A DNA stretch of 64,000 nt from an uncultured Chitinophaga sp. (GCF_946479755.1 NZ_CAMLHC010000015.1:124001-188000), one strand, 5' to 3'; positions 1 through 13,340 are shown, counted from the stretch's first letter. Program-made: numbers and translations. Notes: generated by a model from the letters alone, not told the origin.

Positions 1-91
1 TCACGAGTACAGTACCGGGCCTTACGGCCGGTTTGGGCAAGTCCATCAAAGTCGGGATACCTTTAAATTCAGATACGGCTATGGCTTTCAT
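1..91 (-). CDS. MDR-family NAD(P)-dependent oxidoreductase, N-terminal fragment
   Basis: Only the first 30 codons are inside the window; the gene continues past the left edge. The minus-strand frame opens with ATG at 91-89 and reads MKAIAVSEFKGIPTLMDLPK, then a proline-rich turn and a beta strand. This matches the start of the medium-chain dehydrogenase/quinone oxidoreductase fold (GroES-like domain). No catalytic residue is visible. It lies 30 nt downstream of the Pnkp stop codon on the same strand, so it may be the fourth gene of the RNA-repair operon or may have its own promoter. The superfamily call is fairly safe; the substrate cannot be stated. Confidence 0.7.
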   Translation of the reverse strand, partial: MKAIAVSEFKGIPTLMDLPKPAVRPGTVLV

Positions 92-121
92 ATGCTTCTT
101 TGTTTGATGTAATAGTAACGA

Positions 122-2722
122 TTACAACCGGGGGTCTACCGGTTCACTTTCGAGCGCTAAGATACCGAAAACGCACTGATGCACCATTTGCAGTGGCTCC
201 TTGCTCACAAATCTTTCCAGTCCTTCCAGCCCCAGTGCAAATTCTCTCAGCGCCAGCGAACGTTTGGCCCCCAGCCCGCGGGAACGCAGTCTTGACAGGT
301 TCTCCGGGGCATCGTATTCCGGTCCATAAATAATACGGAGATAATTTTTGCCCCGCACTTTCACGGCCGGCTGTACCAGTCCCCGCGCGTCTTTGGTCAG
401 GAAGCTGTAAGGCTTCATTACCATACCCTCGCCTCCGGCGGCGGTAAGCTTCTCCCACCACTGTACCGCGGCCAGCTCACTTTCCGGATCACCGATCTGT
501 ACCACCTGGTAAGCGGTGGCCAGCAACAGTTCGGGCTCCGCCTCACAGACTTTGCGGATATGCGTCATATGCCATTCGTGGTCTTTGTCGAAATACGTTT
601 TCCCTTCTGTGGCCATAATATGGAACGGCGCCAGCTTATAGTCTTCCAGCCGGTGAACCGGCCAGCAATACTGACGGTAGGCAGCCACATAATCTGTCAC
701 CTGCTGCTGACGGCTGCGGTACTTCTCCAATAACAGCTGAGCAGGAACATTGTTGCGGATAGCCTGTTCCAGCGCGGTCGTTACGGCCGGCAGCGCCTGA
801 CCGCCAGCCGTTCCCACGGCAGCGTACTGCTGCTGCAGCAACGCCTGCGCTTTGGCGCTCCAGGGCATCAGCTCACAGTCCAGGCATACCCAGTCAGACT
901 GGAAATCATGATAGAAACCGGAGCTTTCCAGCGCCGTATTAACACGGGCGAGAAACGCCTGCTCCAGCGCTTTGTCTGCAAAGAAGCTACGGCCGGTACG
1001 GGTATACACCACACCGATGCCTTCCCCGTCTACCCCAAAACGTTCACGGGCCACGTCCTCGTTACGGCATACCACCACGATAGCGCGTGATCCCATGTGT
1101 TTCTCTTCACACACCACTTTTTCCACGCCCATCTCCCGGAAGTACTGCAGTCCCCCTTCAGGATGCTCCAGCAGGCCGGGTAAAGAAGATGTCTCTACCG
1201 GCGACATGGTCGGCGGCAGGTAAATCATCCAGCGGGGATTGATGGCAAAGCGGCTCATCACTTCCAGCGCCGCGATACTGTTCTCTTCGCGGATGGTGAT
1301 ATTATGACTGTAACGGGTATTGACTATTCTTTTGCCGATGAAGTCTGCGATGTCCAGCACGCCATCATACTGCTGTTGCACACTCAGACTGCTATCGGCG
1401 TTATAACCGATGGGGCGTGCCGGTACGGCGTACTGCTGCAGTGCCGGTACCGATACCAGCTCTTTCTCCGGGTAACGCAAGGCGGTAAGGCTACCGCCAA
1501 AAACGCAGCCGGTATCGATATCGATGGTGCGGTTCAGCCACTGCGCCTGCGGCACAGGCGTGTGCCCGTATACCACCATGGCTTTGCCTTTATATTCGAG
1601 TGCCCAGTTATAGCGCACCGGAAGACCGAATTCGTCGATCTCTCCTGTGGTTTCGCCATACATACAAAACTCCCTTACAGCGCCGGAACCACGGCCCTGC
1701 ATACTCTCTTTCAGGCCGGCATGTGCCACCACCAGCTTACCGTCGTCCAGCACATAGTGGCTGATCAATCCGTCGATGAACATTTTGATGCTTTCCAGGA
1801 ACTCCGGCGGTTCGGCGCCCAGCTGCTCTACCGTTTTCTCCAGCCCGTGTTTCAGCTGTACCTGCTTGCCGTTGAGCCATTTGAGCAACTTGGCGTCGTG
1901 GTTACCGGGCACACACAATGCTGCGCCGTTGTTCACCATGTTCATCACCAGGCGCAATACCTGCGGCGAAGCCGGACCTCTGTCTACCAGGTCGCCCACA
2001 AATACCGGTTTACGTATCCGCGTATAACCGTCTTCGTTAGTCGTCTGCGGCGCACTGATCAGCTCTGCATGTTCACGGTCGATACCATACCCCAGTTGCT
2101 CCAGCAGCATACACAGCTCATCGTAGCAACCGTGTACGTCACCGATGATATCAAACGGCCCGTGCTCTTCTCTTTTATTGTTATATAAGGGCGTGCGGGT
2201 AATGGTTTCCAGCATAGTCACGTCTTCTTCTGAGCGCAGCTCGTATACCTGGCGGAAGCCTTCTTCCTTCAGATGGCGCAGGTTACGCTTCAGCTGACTG
2301 ATCTGCTGCGGGATCACGTGCCCGCCGAAGTCGCGGTCCGGCCGCGTCCTGTTCCTTTTACTACACACTTCTTCCGGCAGGTTCAGTACAATGGCTACCG
2401 GCAGCACATGATATTCACGGGCCAGTTTAATCCAGTCCTTGCGGCTTTCGGATTGTACGTTGGTAGCGTCTATAACGGTAAGCAGTCCGTGTTTAAGCCG
2501 TTTGGCCGCTATAAAGCGGGCCAGCTCGAATGCATCGGCCGATACCGCCTGGTTGTTTTCGTCGTCACTGATCAAACCACGGCACACATCCGAAGAGATG
2601 ATCTCCGTAGGTTTGAAATATTTCCGGGCAAAGGTGGACTTGCCGGCGCCTGATGGGCCTACCAGCAGTACCAGCGACAATTCCGGAATGGATATATGGG
2701 ACAGGTTATTTCTTCTTGCCAT
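122..2722 (-). CDS. pnkp: Polynucleotide kinase-phosphatase with ligase domain (bacterial Pnkp)
   Basis: 866 aa in the three-module order of bacterial Pnkp. The N-terminal 5'-OH polynucleotide kinase carries a P-loop, GPSGAGKST, at about residues 22-30. The central calcineurin-type 2',3'-phosphatase shows GDVHG near 194, GDLVDRG near 243 and GNHD near 273. The C-terminal adenylyltransferase has a KHMGSR motif with the predicted adenylated lysine near 541. In characterised systems Pnkp heals and, with Hen1, seals ribotoxin-cleaved RNA such as tRNA. The ATG at 2722 overlaps the 3' end of RlaP by 17 nt, so the two are probably translationally coupled. Length is normal for the family and all three domains look intact. 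Confidence 0.96.
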   Translation of the reverse strand: MARRNNLSHISIPELSLVLLVGPSGAGKSTFARKYFKPTEIISSDVCRGLISDDENNQAVSADAFELARFIAAKRLKHGLLTVIDATNVQSESRKDWIKLAREYHVLPVAIVLNLPEEVCSKRNRTRPDRDFGGHVIPQQISQLKRNLRHLKEEGFRQVYELRSEEDVTMLETITRTPLYNNKREEHGPFDIIGDVHGCYDELCMLLEQLGYGIDREHAELISAPQTTNEDGYTRIRKPVFVGDLVDRGPASPQVLRLVMNMVNNGAALCVPGNHDAKLLKWLNGKQVQLKHGLEKTVEQLGAEPPEFLESIKMFIDGLISHYVLDDGKLVVAHAGLKESMQGRGSGAVREFCMYGETTGEIDEFGLPVRYNWALEYKGKAMVVYGHTPVPQAQWLNRTIDIDTGCVFGGSLTALRYPEKELVSVPALQQYAVPARPIGYNADSSLSVQQQYDGVLDIADFIGKRIVNTRYSHNITIREENSIAALEVMSRFAINPRWMIYLPPTMSPVETSSLPGLLEHPEGGLQYFREMGVEKVVCEEKHMGSRAIVVVCRNEDVARERFGVDGEGIGVVYTRTGRSFFADKALEQAFLARVNTALESSGFYHDFQSDWVCLDCELMPWSAKAQALLQQQYAAVGTAGGQALPAVTTALEQAIRNNVPAQLLLEKYRSRQQQVTDYVAAYRQYCWPVHRLEDYKLAPFHIMATEGKTYFDKDHEWHMTHIRKVCEAEPELLLATAYQVVQIGDPESELAAVQWWEKLTAAGGEGMVMKPYSFLTKDARGLVQPAVKVRGKNYLRIIYGPEYDAPENLSRLRSRGLGAKRSLALREFALGLEGLERFVSKEPLQMVHQCVFGILALESEPVDPRL

Positions 2723-3785
2723 AAAATTCTTCTCTGATCTTGATGAGCAGTCGCTGTGTCAATGCCGGGTCCGGGCGTTCCGGAAGGGCCGACTGCGCAT
2801 ACAGCGCCTGTATACTGGTTAATTTTTCCGTTGCCATCTCCAGCAGGGTGTCGTACGCAAATTCCCCGTTGCGGATACGCAGCAGGAAATCACGGTCTTC
2901 CCGGAACATCCGCACTTCCCGGTAACGGGCTATCTCCTCTGCCATTGTGAGCAGGCGGAAAGTATGCATCATGTGTTTGCTGTCGTAGTCTGCCCCCAAC
3001 GCCTGGTTATGCTGGTACCGCGCTTCGTTGCGGTGCTCCACCCAATCCCAGTAGGCGGCAAACTCCTTACAATACACCGTATAGCCGTCTTTGTTAAAAT
3101 GCATGATCGCCGCCGGCGCTACATCTTTAGGAATGGCGCTTAACTGTACATCGTTGGCGTCCGGACCGGAGAACAGTCCTTTCAACTTTACGGGGCGGGG
3201 AAACTGGTAGCGGTGAAACAAGGCATATGCATCCCGGAAATGATCGATCCGGGAAATACCACAATCTTCCTGTTGCAGCTGATGCGTTTCCAGCCACTGC
3301 TTCAATGGAACACTCTGGCTGCCCTGCACCACATAACAAAACTCCAGGATGTCTTTTCGCGTTTCGGGAAACGACTGGTTAATCTTTTTATTGAGGCCAC
3401 GCGCCCTTTTAATCTGTGTTTGAGCATATCCCGCAAAAGTATCCATACAGAGGCGTGACAGGAAATCTTCCGGCTTGATCAGGTCCATCAGCGGATGACG
3501 GAACAAACAGCTCTCCCGCCGCGTACTCAGCAACTCCAGGATGTTCGGGTTGTTTTTCTCCAGCAGTTCCAGGAAACGTTTTATCTCAAAGTACACCTCG
3601 TCGTTGCTTTCATTGGCTACCTGGTCTGTAAAGCTCATACCGTACACCTCCGATTGCGGCAGTATGAAAACGCCTTTCAGGTCCGTGTCTGACGCAGGTA
3701 CCTGGAGGTTATACGCTTTGCTGCCGCTGATACATTCCAGCAGCAGGTATTCCCGTTGTTCTTTTAAAGTAGTGTACGTCATCAT
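2706..3785 (-). CDS. rlaP: RNA-repair-associated nucleotidyltransferase (RlaP-like)
   Basis: About 359 aa. It is a DNA polymerase beta-superfamily nucleotidyltransferase: near the N terminus it has GSKAYNLQVPASDTDLKGV, the GS...D-x-D metal and nucleotide-binding signature. A longer open frame reaches 3902, but its first 39 residues are low-complexity and lie entirely inside hen1. The likely start is one of two tandem ATGs at 3785 or 3782, which overlap the Hen1 stop codon (ATGATGA) in a classic coupling arrangement. RlaP-type proteins occur beside Pnkp/Hen1 and have been predicted to add nucleotides to, or otherwise process, damaged RNA ends. The substrate is not proven, so the role here is inferred from context. 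Confidence 0.85.
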   Translation of the reverse strand: MMTYTTLKEQREYLLLECISGSKAYNLQVPASDTDLKGVFILPQSEVYGMSFTDQVANESNDEVYFEIKRFLELLEKNNPNILELLSTRRESCLFRHPLMDLIKPEDFLSRLCMDTFAGYAQTQIKRARGLNKKINQSFPETRKDILEFCYVVQGSQSVPLKQWLETHQLQQEDCGISRIDHFRDAYALFHRYQFPRPVKLKGLFSGPDANDVQLSAIPKDVAPAAIMHFNKDGYTVYCKEFAAYWDWVEHRNEARYQHNQALGADYDSKHMMHTFRLLTMAEEIARYREVRMFREDRDFLLRIRNGEFAYDTLLEMATEKLTSIQALYAQSALPERPDPALTQRLLIKIREEFYGKKK

Positions 3786-5170
3786 ACAGCAGTGATTGTA
3801 AACAGTGCCAGCTGACTGGGAGCGCCTACGGCGTCGTCCCATTCGCCCAATGGCCTGAAGGTAACGGTATATCCGAAGCGGCCGGCTACTTCCGTGGCCC
3901 ATGCTTCAAATTCAGGTCTGGTCCACTCAAAGCGATGGTCGTTGTGCCGGAAAGTTCCGGCGCTCAGTGATTCATATTTAATGTTATACTCCGCGTTGAC
4001 CGTCGTGATAATCACGAGCGACGGGCGGGCGTATTCAAATACTACTTTCTCCATCGCCGCCAGCCGTGGCGGGTCCAGGTGTTCTATCACTTCCACTAGA
4101 GTGGCCGCATCAAAACCGGACAGTCTTTTATCTTTGTACAACAGAGACCCCTGTATCAATTCCAGTCGTTTCCGTTGTTTGTCGGACATGCGGTCCAGCT
4201 TAAGTTTTTCCCCGGCGATCTCCAGTGAGCGATAACTGACGTCCATACCGAGAATACGGGTAAACGCGGACTTCTCTGTCAGCAGCCGGAGCAGCTTGCC
4301 TTCGCCACAACCCAGATCGGCCACGGAGCTCACCTGCTGCTCCAGCAACAGGTCCCTCACGGTTTGCAGGCGCAGGTCATGCAGGCGTATTTTTTCCACC
4401 GGTTCAGGCATATCTTCAGCCTCTTCCGGCGTTGCTTCGTCTTTCATGATAAGTCCGAGCGCCTCGCGGGTCAATGGTCCCAGGTGTTTCATATAGCGGC
4501 GGACGATCAGCTCTTTGGCGGGATGGTCTTCCAGCCAGCCACGGCCCTTCTCCATGAGTTTCTCAATCTCATGATTGCCCACGAAATAATGTTTATCGTT
4601 GTCGCATACCGGGATCAGCACATATAACTGGGACAGTAACATCCACAGCGGTAGCGTATTCTTCAGGGTCACCTGGTAGTAGCGGCTTTGTCCCCATTCC
4701 GGGTACTGCGTATCTAACGGGAAAGCCTGTACGTTCACTTCATAGCCGAGCGGTTCAAAGAGGCTGCGCAGCAGCGGTTCCCCACCGTTGACAGGCAGCA
4801 CCGATAAACTCACCTCCAGCGGGAAAGCAACGTCCACCAGTTCGGGCTTGTCTTTACAGCGGCCGTTCATAGCCGATGAATAAGCCTGTGAAATAGCGGC
4901 GCTCATAAAGGAAGAGGCCACATAGGGCCGGTCGTTGACATACGCCTCCAGCGCAAAATCATTGCCACCGGGGCCGGACTTACGGGTAAGCCTTACCGGG
5001 TCGAGGTCCAGCAACAATGCGGCGGTGCATTTCTCTGCGGTGGCTTCAGGATAAAAAACGTGTACATCACCGGCTGTCAGGGGAAAAGTCTGCACCTTAG
5101 CCGGATGTTTGTGCAACAGATAACCAAGGTCTGTAGCGGGGTTACGTGTAGTGGTAATCGTTAATAACAT
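3782..5170 (-). CDS. hen1: 3'-terminal RNA ribose 2'-O-methyltransferase Hen1
   Basis: 462 aa. The N-terminal half (about 1-240) is the bacterial-Hen1-specific region that works with Pnkp in ligation. The C-terminal half is a SAM methyltransferase: DLGCGEG binds SAM near residue 287, EVIEH and the downstream HNDHRFEWTR supply the Mn2+-binding Glu/His set typical of Hen1. Family role: methylate the 2'-OH of the 3' end of cleaved RNA before sealing, so the repaired site cannot be cut again. It is the first gene of the operon, and its stop codon overlaps the RlaP start. All catalytic motifs are present. Confidence 0.95.
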   Translation of the reverse strand: MLLTITTTRNPATDLGYLLHKHPAKVQTFPLTAGDVHVFYPEATAEKCTAALLLDLDPVRLTRKSGPGGNDFALEAYVNDRPYVASSFMSAAISQAYSSAMNGRCKDKPELVDVAFPLEVSLSVLPVNGGEPLLRSLFEPLGYEVNVQAFPLDTQYPEWGQSRYYQVTLKNTLPLWMLLSQLYVLIPVCDNDKHYFVGNHEIEKLMEKGRGWLEDHPAKELIVRRYMKHLGPLTREALGLIMKDEATPEEAEDMPEPVEKIRLHDLRLQTVRDLLLEQQVSSVADLGCGEGKLLRLLTEKSAFTRILGMDVSYRSLEIAGEKLKLDRMSDKQRKRLELIQGSLLYKDKRLSGFDAATLVEVIEHLDPPRLAAMEKVVFEYARPSLVIITTVNAEYNIKYESLSAGTFRHNDHRFEWTRPEFEAWATEVAGRFGYTVTFRPLGEWDDAVGAPSQLALFTITAV

Positions 5171-5249
5171 AGGTTCACTAAAACAATCGTCAAATGATCC
5201 CCCGAAGATAACTGTTTATTTTATATCCGCTTTTTATATCCCCCAGGCA

Positions 5250-5287
5250 TTTGGAAATCTAAATTAGTCTACTATATTTGTAGACTA
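5250..5287 (+). promoter_or_regulatory. Promoter and palindromic operator of metY
   Basis: A TTTG at 5250-5253, 19 nt, then TATATTTG at 5273-5280 matches the Bacteroidota -33/-7 pattern. A perfect inverted repeat, TAGTCTAC at 5265-5272 and GTAGACTA at 5280-5287, brackets the -7 element with a 7-nt centre. A bound regulator would block RNA polymerase. The regulator is unknown. Confidence 0.7.
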
Positions 5288-5302
5288 CATCATCTACCTT
5301 AA

Positions 5303-9036
<3,734 letters not shown>

Positions 9037-9103
9037 GTAATGGATGTTTTAAAGGGTATAACATTCGAACACGTAAACAGTTTACGAAAAATTCCGCTTT
9101 TTC

Positions 9104-9145
9104 CGGAAAATAAAAACAGCGAAGACTCCGTAGAACCTTCGCTGT
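9104..9145 (-). terminator. Rho-independent terminator of lepA
   Basis: Perfect 9-bp stem ACAGCGAAG (9116-9124) with CTTCGCTGT (9137-9145). On the minus strand it is followed by a T-rich run (complement of 9104-9115). It lies 38 nt past the lepA stop. Confidence 0.8.
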
Positions 9146-9154
9146 TATAGTCTG

Positions 9155-9178
9155 AAAATCTCTAAATTCTAAATTTTG
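9155..9178. repeat. Single arm of an A/T-rich intergenic repeat
   Basis: AAAATCTCTAAATTCTAAAT is the reverse complement, with small differences, of the left arm of the inverted repeat at 56841-56949. It sits just past the end of lepA and has no second arm nearby. It may be a relic of the same repeat family. Confidence 0.45.
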
Positions 9179-9182
9179 TTCA

Positions 9183-10976
9183 TTAGTCGTCCAGCTTGAG
9201 GACAGCCAGGAACGCCTCCTGCGGCACTTCTACGTTACCGATCTGGCGCATACGTTTTTTACCTTCCTTCTGTTTCTCCAGCAGTTTACGTTTACGGGAG
9301 ATGTCACCGCCATAACATTTCGCGGTAACGTCTTTACGCATGGCGCTGATGTTTTCGCGGGCGAGGATTTTAGCGCCTACGGCCGCCTGGATGGCGATCA
9401 GGAACTGCTGGCGGGGCAGCAGGTCTTTCAGTTTTTCGCAAAGTTTGCGGCCGAAGTCCTGCGCTCTGCTGCGGTGGATCAGTGCACTGAGGGCGTCCAC
9501 CTTATCGCCGTTGAGCAGGATGTCCATTTTCACGATATCGCTGTCCCGGAAACCGATCGGTGTATAGTCGAAAGAGGCATAACCGCGGGTCTGGCTCTTC
9601 AGCTTATCATAGAAGTCAAACACGATCTCGGTAAGCGGTAATTCAAACATGAGCTCCACACGGGTGGTGGTCAGGTAGCTCTGGTTGAGCAGGATACCAC
9701 GTTTGCCGAGGCAAAGCGTCATGATGTTACCGATATATTCAGGTTTGGTAATGATCTGTGCCCGGATGAAAGGTTCTTCGATCCTTTCCAGTTTGGTGGG
9801 GTCCGGCATTTCGCTCGGATTGTTCACGATCACCACGCCTTCCCTGGTGGTGTGTGCAATGAATCCCACGTTCGGTACGGTGGTGATCACCGTCTGGTTA
9901 AATTCCCTTTCGAGACGTTCCTGGATGATCTCCATGTGGAGCATGCCGAGGAAGCCGCAACGGAAACCGAAGCCCAGCGCCTGTGAGGTTTCCAGTTCGT
10001 AGGTCAGGGAGGCGTCGTTGAGCTGGAGTTTGTCCATACATTCGCGCAGCTCTTCAAAGTCCTCGGTCACTACCGGGAAGATACCGGCAAATACCATGGG
10101 TTTCACTTCCTGGAAGCCTTTGATACCTTCTTCGCAAGGTCTGCTGGCCAGGGTGATGGTGTCCCCTACTTTTACTTCTTTGGCGCTCTTGATACCGGTG
10201 ATGATATAGCCTACATCGCCGGCAAATACCTCTTTACGGGGCTCCAGTCCCAGTTTAAGGATACCTACTTCATCGGCTTCATATTCTTCTCCGGTATTGA
10301 CGAACTTAATTTTATCTCCTTTTTTGATGGAACCGTTGTATACGCGGAAATATGCGATGATGCCGCGGAAAGAGTTGAACACGCTGTCGAAGATCAGCGC
10401 CTGCAGGGGCGCTTCCAGGCTGCCTTTCGGCCCGGGGATGCGGGTCACGATCGCCTCCAGAATGTCTTCAATGCCGATACCGGTTTTGCCGGATGCCAGC
10501 AGGATATCTTCATCTTTTACACCGATCAGTTCAATGATCTGGTCTTTCACCTCTTCGATCATGGCGCCCGGCATATCAATTTTGTTGATCACGGGGATGA
10601 TCTCCAGGTCGTTCTCCAGTGCCAGGTACAGGTTGGAGATCGTTTGCGCCTGGATACCCTGAGCGGCGTCTACCAGCAGCAGTGCGCCTTCGCAGGCAGC
10701 CAGAGCGCGGGACACCTCGTAGGAAAAGTCTACGTGGCCGGGGGTATCGATCAGGTTAAACGTATATTTTTCGCCGTTTTTGGCGGTGTAGTTCATTTGG
10801 ATAGCATGGCTCTTGATGGTGATGCCTTTCTCCCGTTCCAGGTCCATGTCGTCCAGCACCTGCGCCTGCATATCACGATCGGAGATCGTTTTGGTAAATT
10901 CCAATAATCGGTCAGCCAGGGTACTCTTACCGTGGTCAATATGGGCAATGATACAAAAATTGCGAATATTCTTCAT
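9183..10976 (-). CDS. lepA: Elongation factor 4 (LepA) ribosomal GTPase
   Basis: 597 aa, standard LepA length. G-domain motifs are clear: AHIDHGKST near 11-19, DTPGH near 77-81 and NKID near 131-134. Domains II, III, V and the LepA-specific C-terminal domain follow, with the basic tail segment [20 protein letters not shown]. The GTPase back-translocates or remodels stalled ribosomes under stress. It reads away from the acyl-CoA-binding protein gene and ends in its own terminator. Nothing is missing or unusual. Confidence 0.98.
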   Translation of the reverse strand: MKNIRNFCIIAHIDHGKSTLADRLLEFTKTISDRDMQAQVLDDMDLEREKGITIKSHAIQMNYTAKNGEKYTFNLIDTPGHVDFSYEVSRALAACEGALLLVDAAQGIQAQTISNLYLALENDLEIIPVINKIDMPGAMIEEVKDQIIELIGVKDEDILLASGKTGIGIEDILEAIVTRIPGPKGSLEAPLQALIFDSVFNSFRGIIAYFRVYNGSIKKGDKIKFVNTGEEYEADEVGILKLGLEPRKEVFAGDVGYIITGIKSAKEVKVGDTITLASRPCEEGIKGFQEVKPMVFAGIFPVVTEDFEELRECMDKLQLNDASLTYELETSQALGFGFRCGFLGMLHMEIIQERLEREFNQTVITTVPNVGFIAHTTREGVVIVNNPSEMPDPTKLERIEEPFIRAQIITKPEYIGNIMTLCLGKRGILLNQSYLTTTRVELMFELPLTEIVFDFYDKLKSQTRGYASFDYTPIGFRDSDIVKMDILLNGDKVDALSALIHRSRAQDFGRKLCEKLKDLLPRQQFLIAIQAAVGAKILARENISAMRKDVTAKCYGGDISRKRKLLEKQKEGKKRMRQIGNVEVPQEAFLAVLKLDD

Positions 10977-11173
10977 ATGTTGATTTACTGGCCTGTGGCG
11001 GATAAAATGCCCGGTTAAGCCTTTTCAGGCCGCAAAGGTATTAAAAATTGTTTATTAGTCAGCGGTTTAGGGCGATTATGTTTTGATAAACATGCTACAT
11101 GCGGATTGTCAATTTTTCATATATTAGATATAAATCCCCCCTGGGGTATTATTTGATCTAAAACCTGAATGAT

Positions 11174-11431
11174 ATGGACCTGACCGCACAATTTGAACAA
11201 GCTGCTGCTGAAAGCAAAACCCTCTCTGAGAAGCCGTCCAACGAGATACTGCTGCAATTATACAGCCTCTATAAACAGGGTTCCGCCGGTGATGTGGACA
11301 CTGATCCTCCGTCCAACCCGTTTGATTTTGTGGCAAAAGCCAAACACGAAGCATGGGCTGCGCTGAAAGGCAAGTCCAAAGAGGCGGCCATGCAGGAATA
11401 CATCGACCTGGTGAAACGCCTGAAAGGCTGA
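11174..11431 (+). CDS. Acyl-CoA-binding protein
   Basis: 85 aa, the usual size of a free-standing ACBP four-helix bundle. The family core is visible: LLQLYSLYKQGSAGDV followed by FDFVAKAKHEAWAALKGKSK, with the Tyr, Lys and Trp residues that hold the CoA head group. It is likely a cytosolic carrier of long-chain acyl-CoA. It is monocistronic, read divergently from lepA and followed by a strong terminator. ACBPs are common in eukaryotes and scattered in bacteria including Bacteroidota. Confidence 0.92.
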   Translation: MDLTAQFEQAAAESKTLSEKPSNEILLQLYSLYKQGSAGDVDTDPPSNPFDFVAKAKHEAWAALKGKSKEAAMQEYIDLVKRLKG

Positions 11432-11452
11432 TACCTGTAAGGTGAAGATACG

Positions 11453-11488
11453 GCGGCTGGTCTTATGGGACCAGCCGCTTTTTATTTT
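11453..11488 (+). terminator. Rho-independent terminator after the ACBP gene
   Basis: Perfect 10-bp stem GCGGCTGGTC (11453-11462) with GACCAGCCGC (11469-11478), 6-nt loop, then TTTTTATTTT. The tail reaches the stop codon of the convergent M1 peptidase gene. Confidence 0.92.
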
Positions 11489-13340
11489 ACAGCACCTTCA
11501 CGTTGTCTGCCGGATTTACGTCGGCCGACCAGGTACCGCCCAGGGTCACTTTACTGATTTTTTTGGAGGCGTTGAAAGGAATAGTCACGGTTTTATTGCC
11601 TTTCTCCCAGCATGCAATGCTTTTATGCAGCTGCAACGTAGTCTGGTCCTCAAACGTCACCGTCAGGTCCACCGGAACGGGTTTGTTGCCTTTAGACACG
11701 ACGGTCACTTCACAACGCTGGCCATTGCGGTCCACTTTATCTATGGCCAGATCGGGATAACCGTCATCGAAGAACCAGCTTTTCCAGAACCAGTTCATGT
11801 CTTTACCGGCGCCGGCGTTCATGCAGTTGAAGAAATCGTAAGGCTGTGGATGTTTCCCGTTCCACGTGCGGATATAATGGTGCAGCGCTTTCAGAAACAG
11901 GCTGTCGCCCAGCATGTCTTTTACATATAAATAGCCCAGCGCCGGCTTGGGATAAGCGTTGGTCATGTAGGCATCCGTCTGCTGATTGGAAGGAGTCATG
12001 ATGGGCAGGTCCTGCGCTTTGCCCGCAATTGTATTGTAATTGGACATACCATAGTTGTCCACGATGGTGGAGTCGATCATCGGTGAAATCAGCCACTCCC
12101 CTATGGTGGCCCAGCCTTCATCCATCCAGGCGTAGATCGTTTCGTTGGTGCCCATGTAAAAAGGAAACATGGTATGAAAGATCTCATGGTCTGTCAGTTC
12201 AATGGCGCCTGCCTTGTCGGGAACGGGATTGTCATTTACCATCATGGGATACTCCATCTGGTCCAGTCCGTCGAATACAGAAATATGCGGATACGGGAAA
12301 GGCCATTTCGGGAAATGGTGGCTCATCTTATCGACCGTAGCGCGGGCGTAGTCGATCACCTCAAAGTAGTCGGTGTGCGCGGTATTAAAAGCTACATCCA
12401 CGCGGGTACGGCGTTTGGTGGCATGGTCCACCTCCACGCTGGTGGCTTTCCAGCAATAATGGTTGCTGGTGGCGAAAGCGAAATCCACAACGTTGGACGC
12501 TTCAAACTGCCAGGTATTGAAGGGATTCCGGGGAGAGATATTACCCTTCCTGATATCCGTGCTGTCAATGATATCGATGATGCCATCGTTTTTTTCCGCC
12601 CGGGCAATCCGTTGCAGGTAGGTGTCGGTATATACTTCCGGCCCGTTTTTCAGGTCGCCGGTGGCCCATACCTGGTAGTTGCCGGGCACAGTAATAGCGA
12701 CTTTAAAATCACTGAAGTCGTTGTAAAATTCTGTTACGCCGTTGTAGGGGATCATGTCCCACCCGTTGATATCGTCATACACCGCCACCCTTGGGAAGAA
12801 GTAGGCCAGGAAGTAGGCGCCGGTGTCTACTGTGCCGGTACGGATATGCGTGTTTTCGTTCAGCGTATAGGAGAAGTCGAGCGCAACCTCCACCTGCTTT
12901 CCGGGCGCCAGGTCGTCAATGGCGACAGGCATATTGGTACCGGTAACAGCCGATACTTTGCGGTCGGCGCCGTTGATTTTAACATTCTTAACGGCCACAC
13001 CTTTGTGCAGGTCACCTGCCGTTACCACCATATTACGGACGGCGCCGTGCTGGAAGAGGTTGGCAAACAGCTTAAAGTTCAGATACCGTAAGGTGTCGGG
13101 GCTGTTGTTGGTGTACACGATGGTTTCCGAGCCGGACACGAGATTGGTGGCGGGTTCAAACTTCACCCGGATATCGTAGCTGGCTTTGTTCTGCCAGTAT
13201 CGCGGCCCGGGGGCGCCGCTTTCGCTCCGTGTTTGTTTCTCATACGCCTGGCGGATGTTCCGGGGCATGAACAGGGATTGGGCCGTAGCCTGTTGCCAGC
13301 CTGCCAGCAACAGTAAAAAAAGAAATTGCTTTTTCATCAT
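11487..13340 (-). CDS. M1-family metallopeptidase, exported
   Basis: 617 aa. A Sec signal peptide (MMKKQFLFLLLLAGWQQATAQ) is followed by the M1 N-terminal beta domain and then the thermolysin-like catalytic domain. The zinc site is complete: HEIFH at 385-389 and E408, which is the required 18-residue spacing. The exopeptidase GxMEN loop is replaced by DQMEYPM near 360-366, a variant that may alter N-terminal recognition. A C-terminal beta domain follows. It probably trims peptides in the periplasm or outside the cell. It appears monocistronic, with convergent ACBP downstream. Confidence 0.9.
   Translation of the reverse strand: MMKKQFLFLLLLAGWQQATAQSLFMPRNIRQAYEKQTRSESGAPGPRYWQNKASYDIRVKFEPATNLVSGSETIVYTNNSPDTLRYLNFKLFANLFQHGAVRNMVVTAGDLHKGVAVKNVKINGADRKVSAVTGTNMPVAIDDLAPGKQVEVALDFSYTLNENTHIRTGTVDTGAYFLAYFFPRVAVYDDINGWDMIPYNGVTEFYNDFSDFKVAITVPGNYQVWATGDLKNGPEVYTDTYLQRIARAEKNDGIIDIIDSTDIRKGNISPRNPFNTWQFEASNVVDFAFATSNHYCWKATSVEVDHATKRRTRVDVAFNTAHTDYFEVIDYARATVDKMSHHFPKWPFPYPHISVFDGLDQMEYPMMVNDNPVPDKAGAIELTDHEIFHTMFPFYMGTNETIYAWMDEGWATIGEWLISPMIDSTIVDNYGMSNYNTIAGKAQDLPIMTPSNQQTDAYMTNAYPKPALGYLYVKDMLGDSLFLKALHHYIRTWNGKHPQPYDFFNCMNAGAGKDMNWFWKSWFFDDGYPDLAIDKVDRNGQRCEVTVVSKGNKPVPVDLTVTFEDQTTLQLHKSIACWEKGNKTVTIPFNASKKISKVTLGGTWSADVNPADNVKVL

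Noticed and set aside
3786..3902. Longer N terminus for RlaP
   Set aside because: The extra 39 residues are arginine- and serine-rich, lie inside hen1, and remove the coupled ATGATGA start.
11041..11173. Promoter of the ACBP gene
   Set aside because: TTTG at 11082-11085 has no TAnnTTTG at the right distance.
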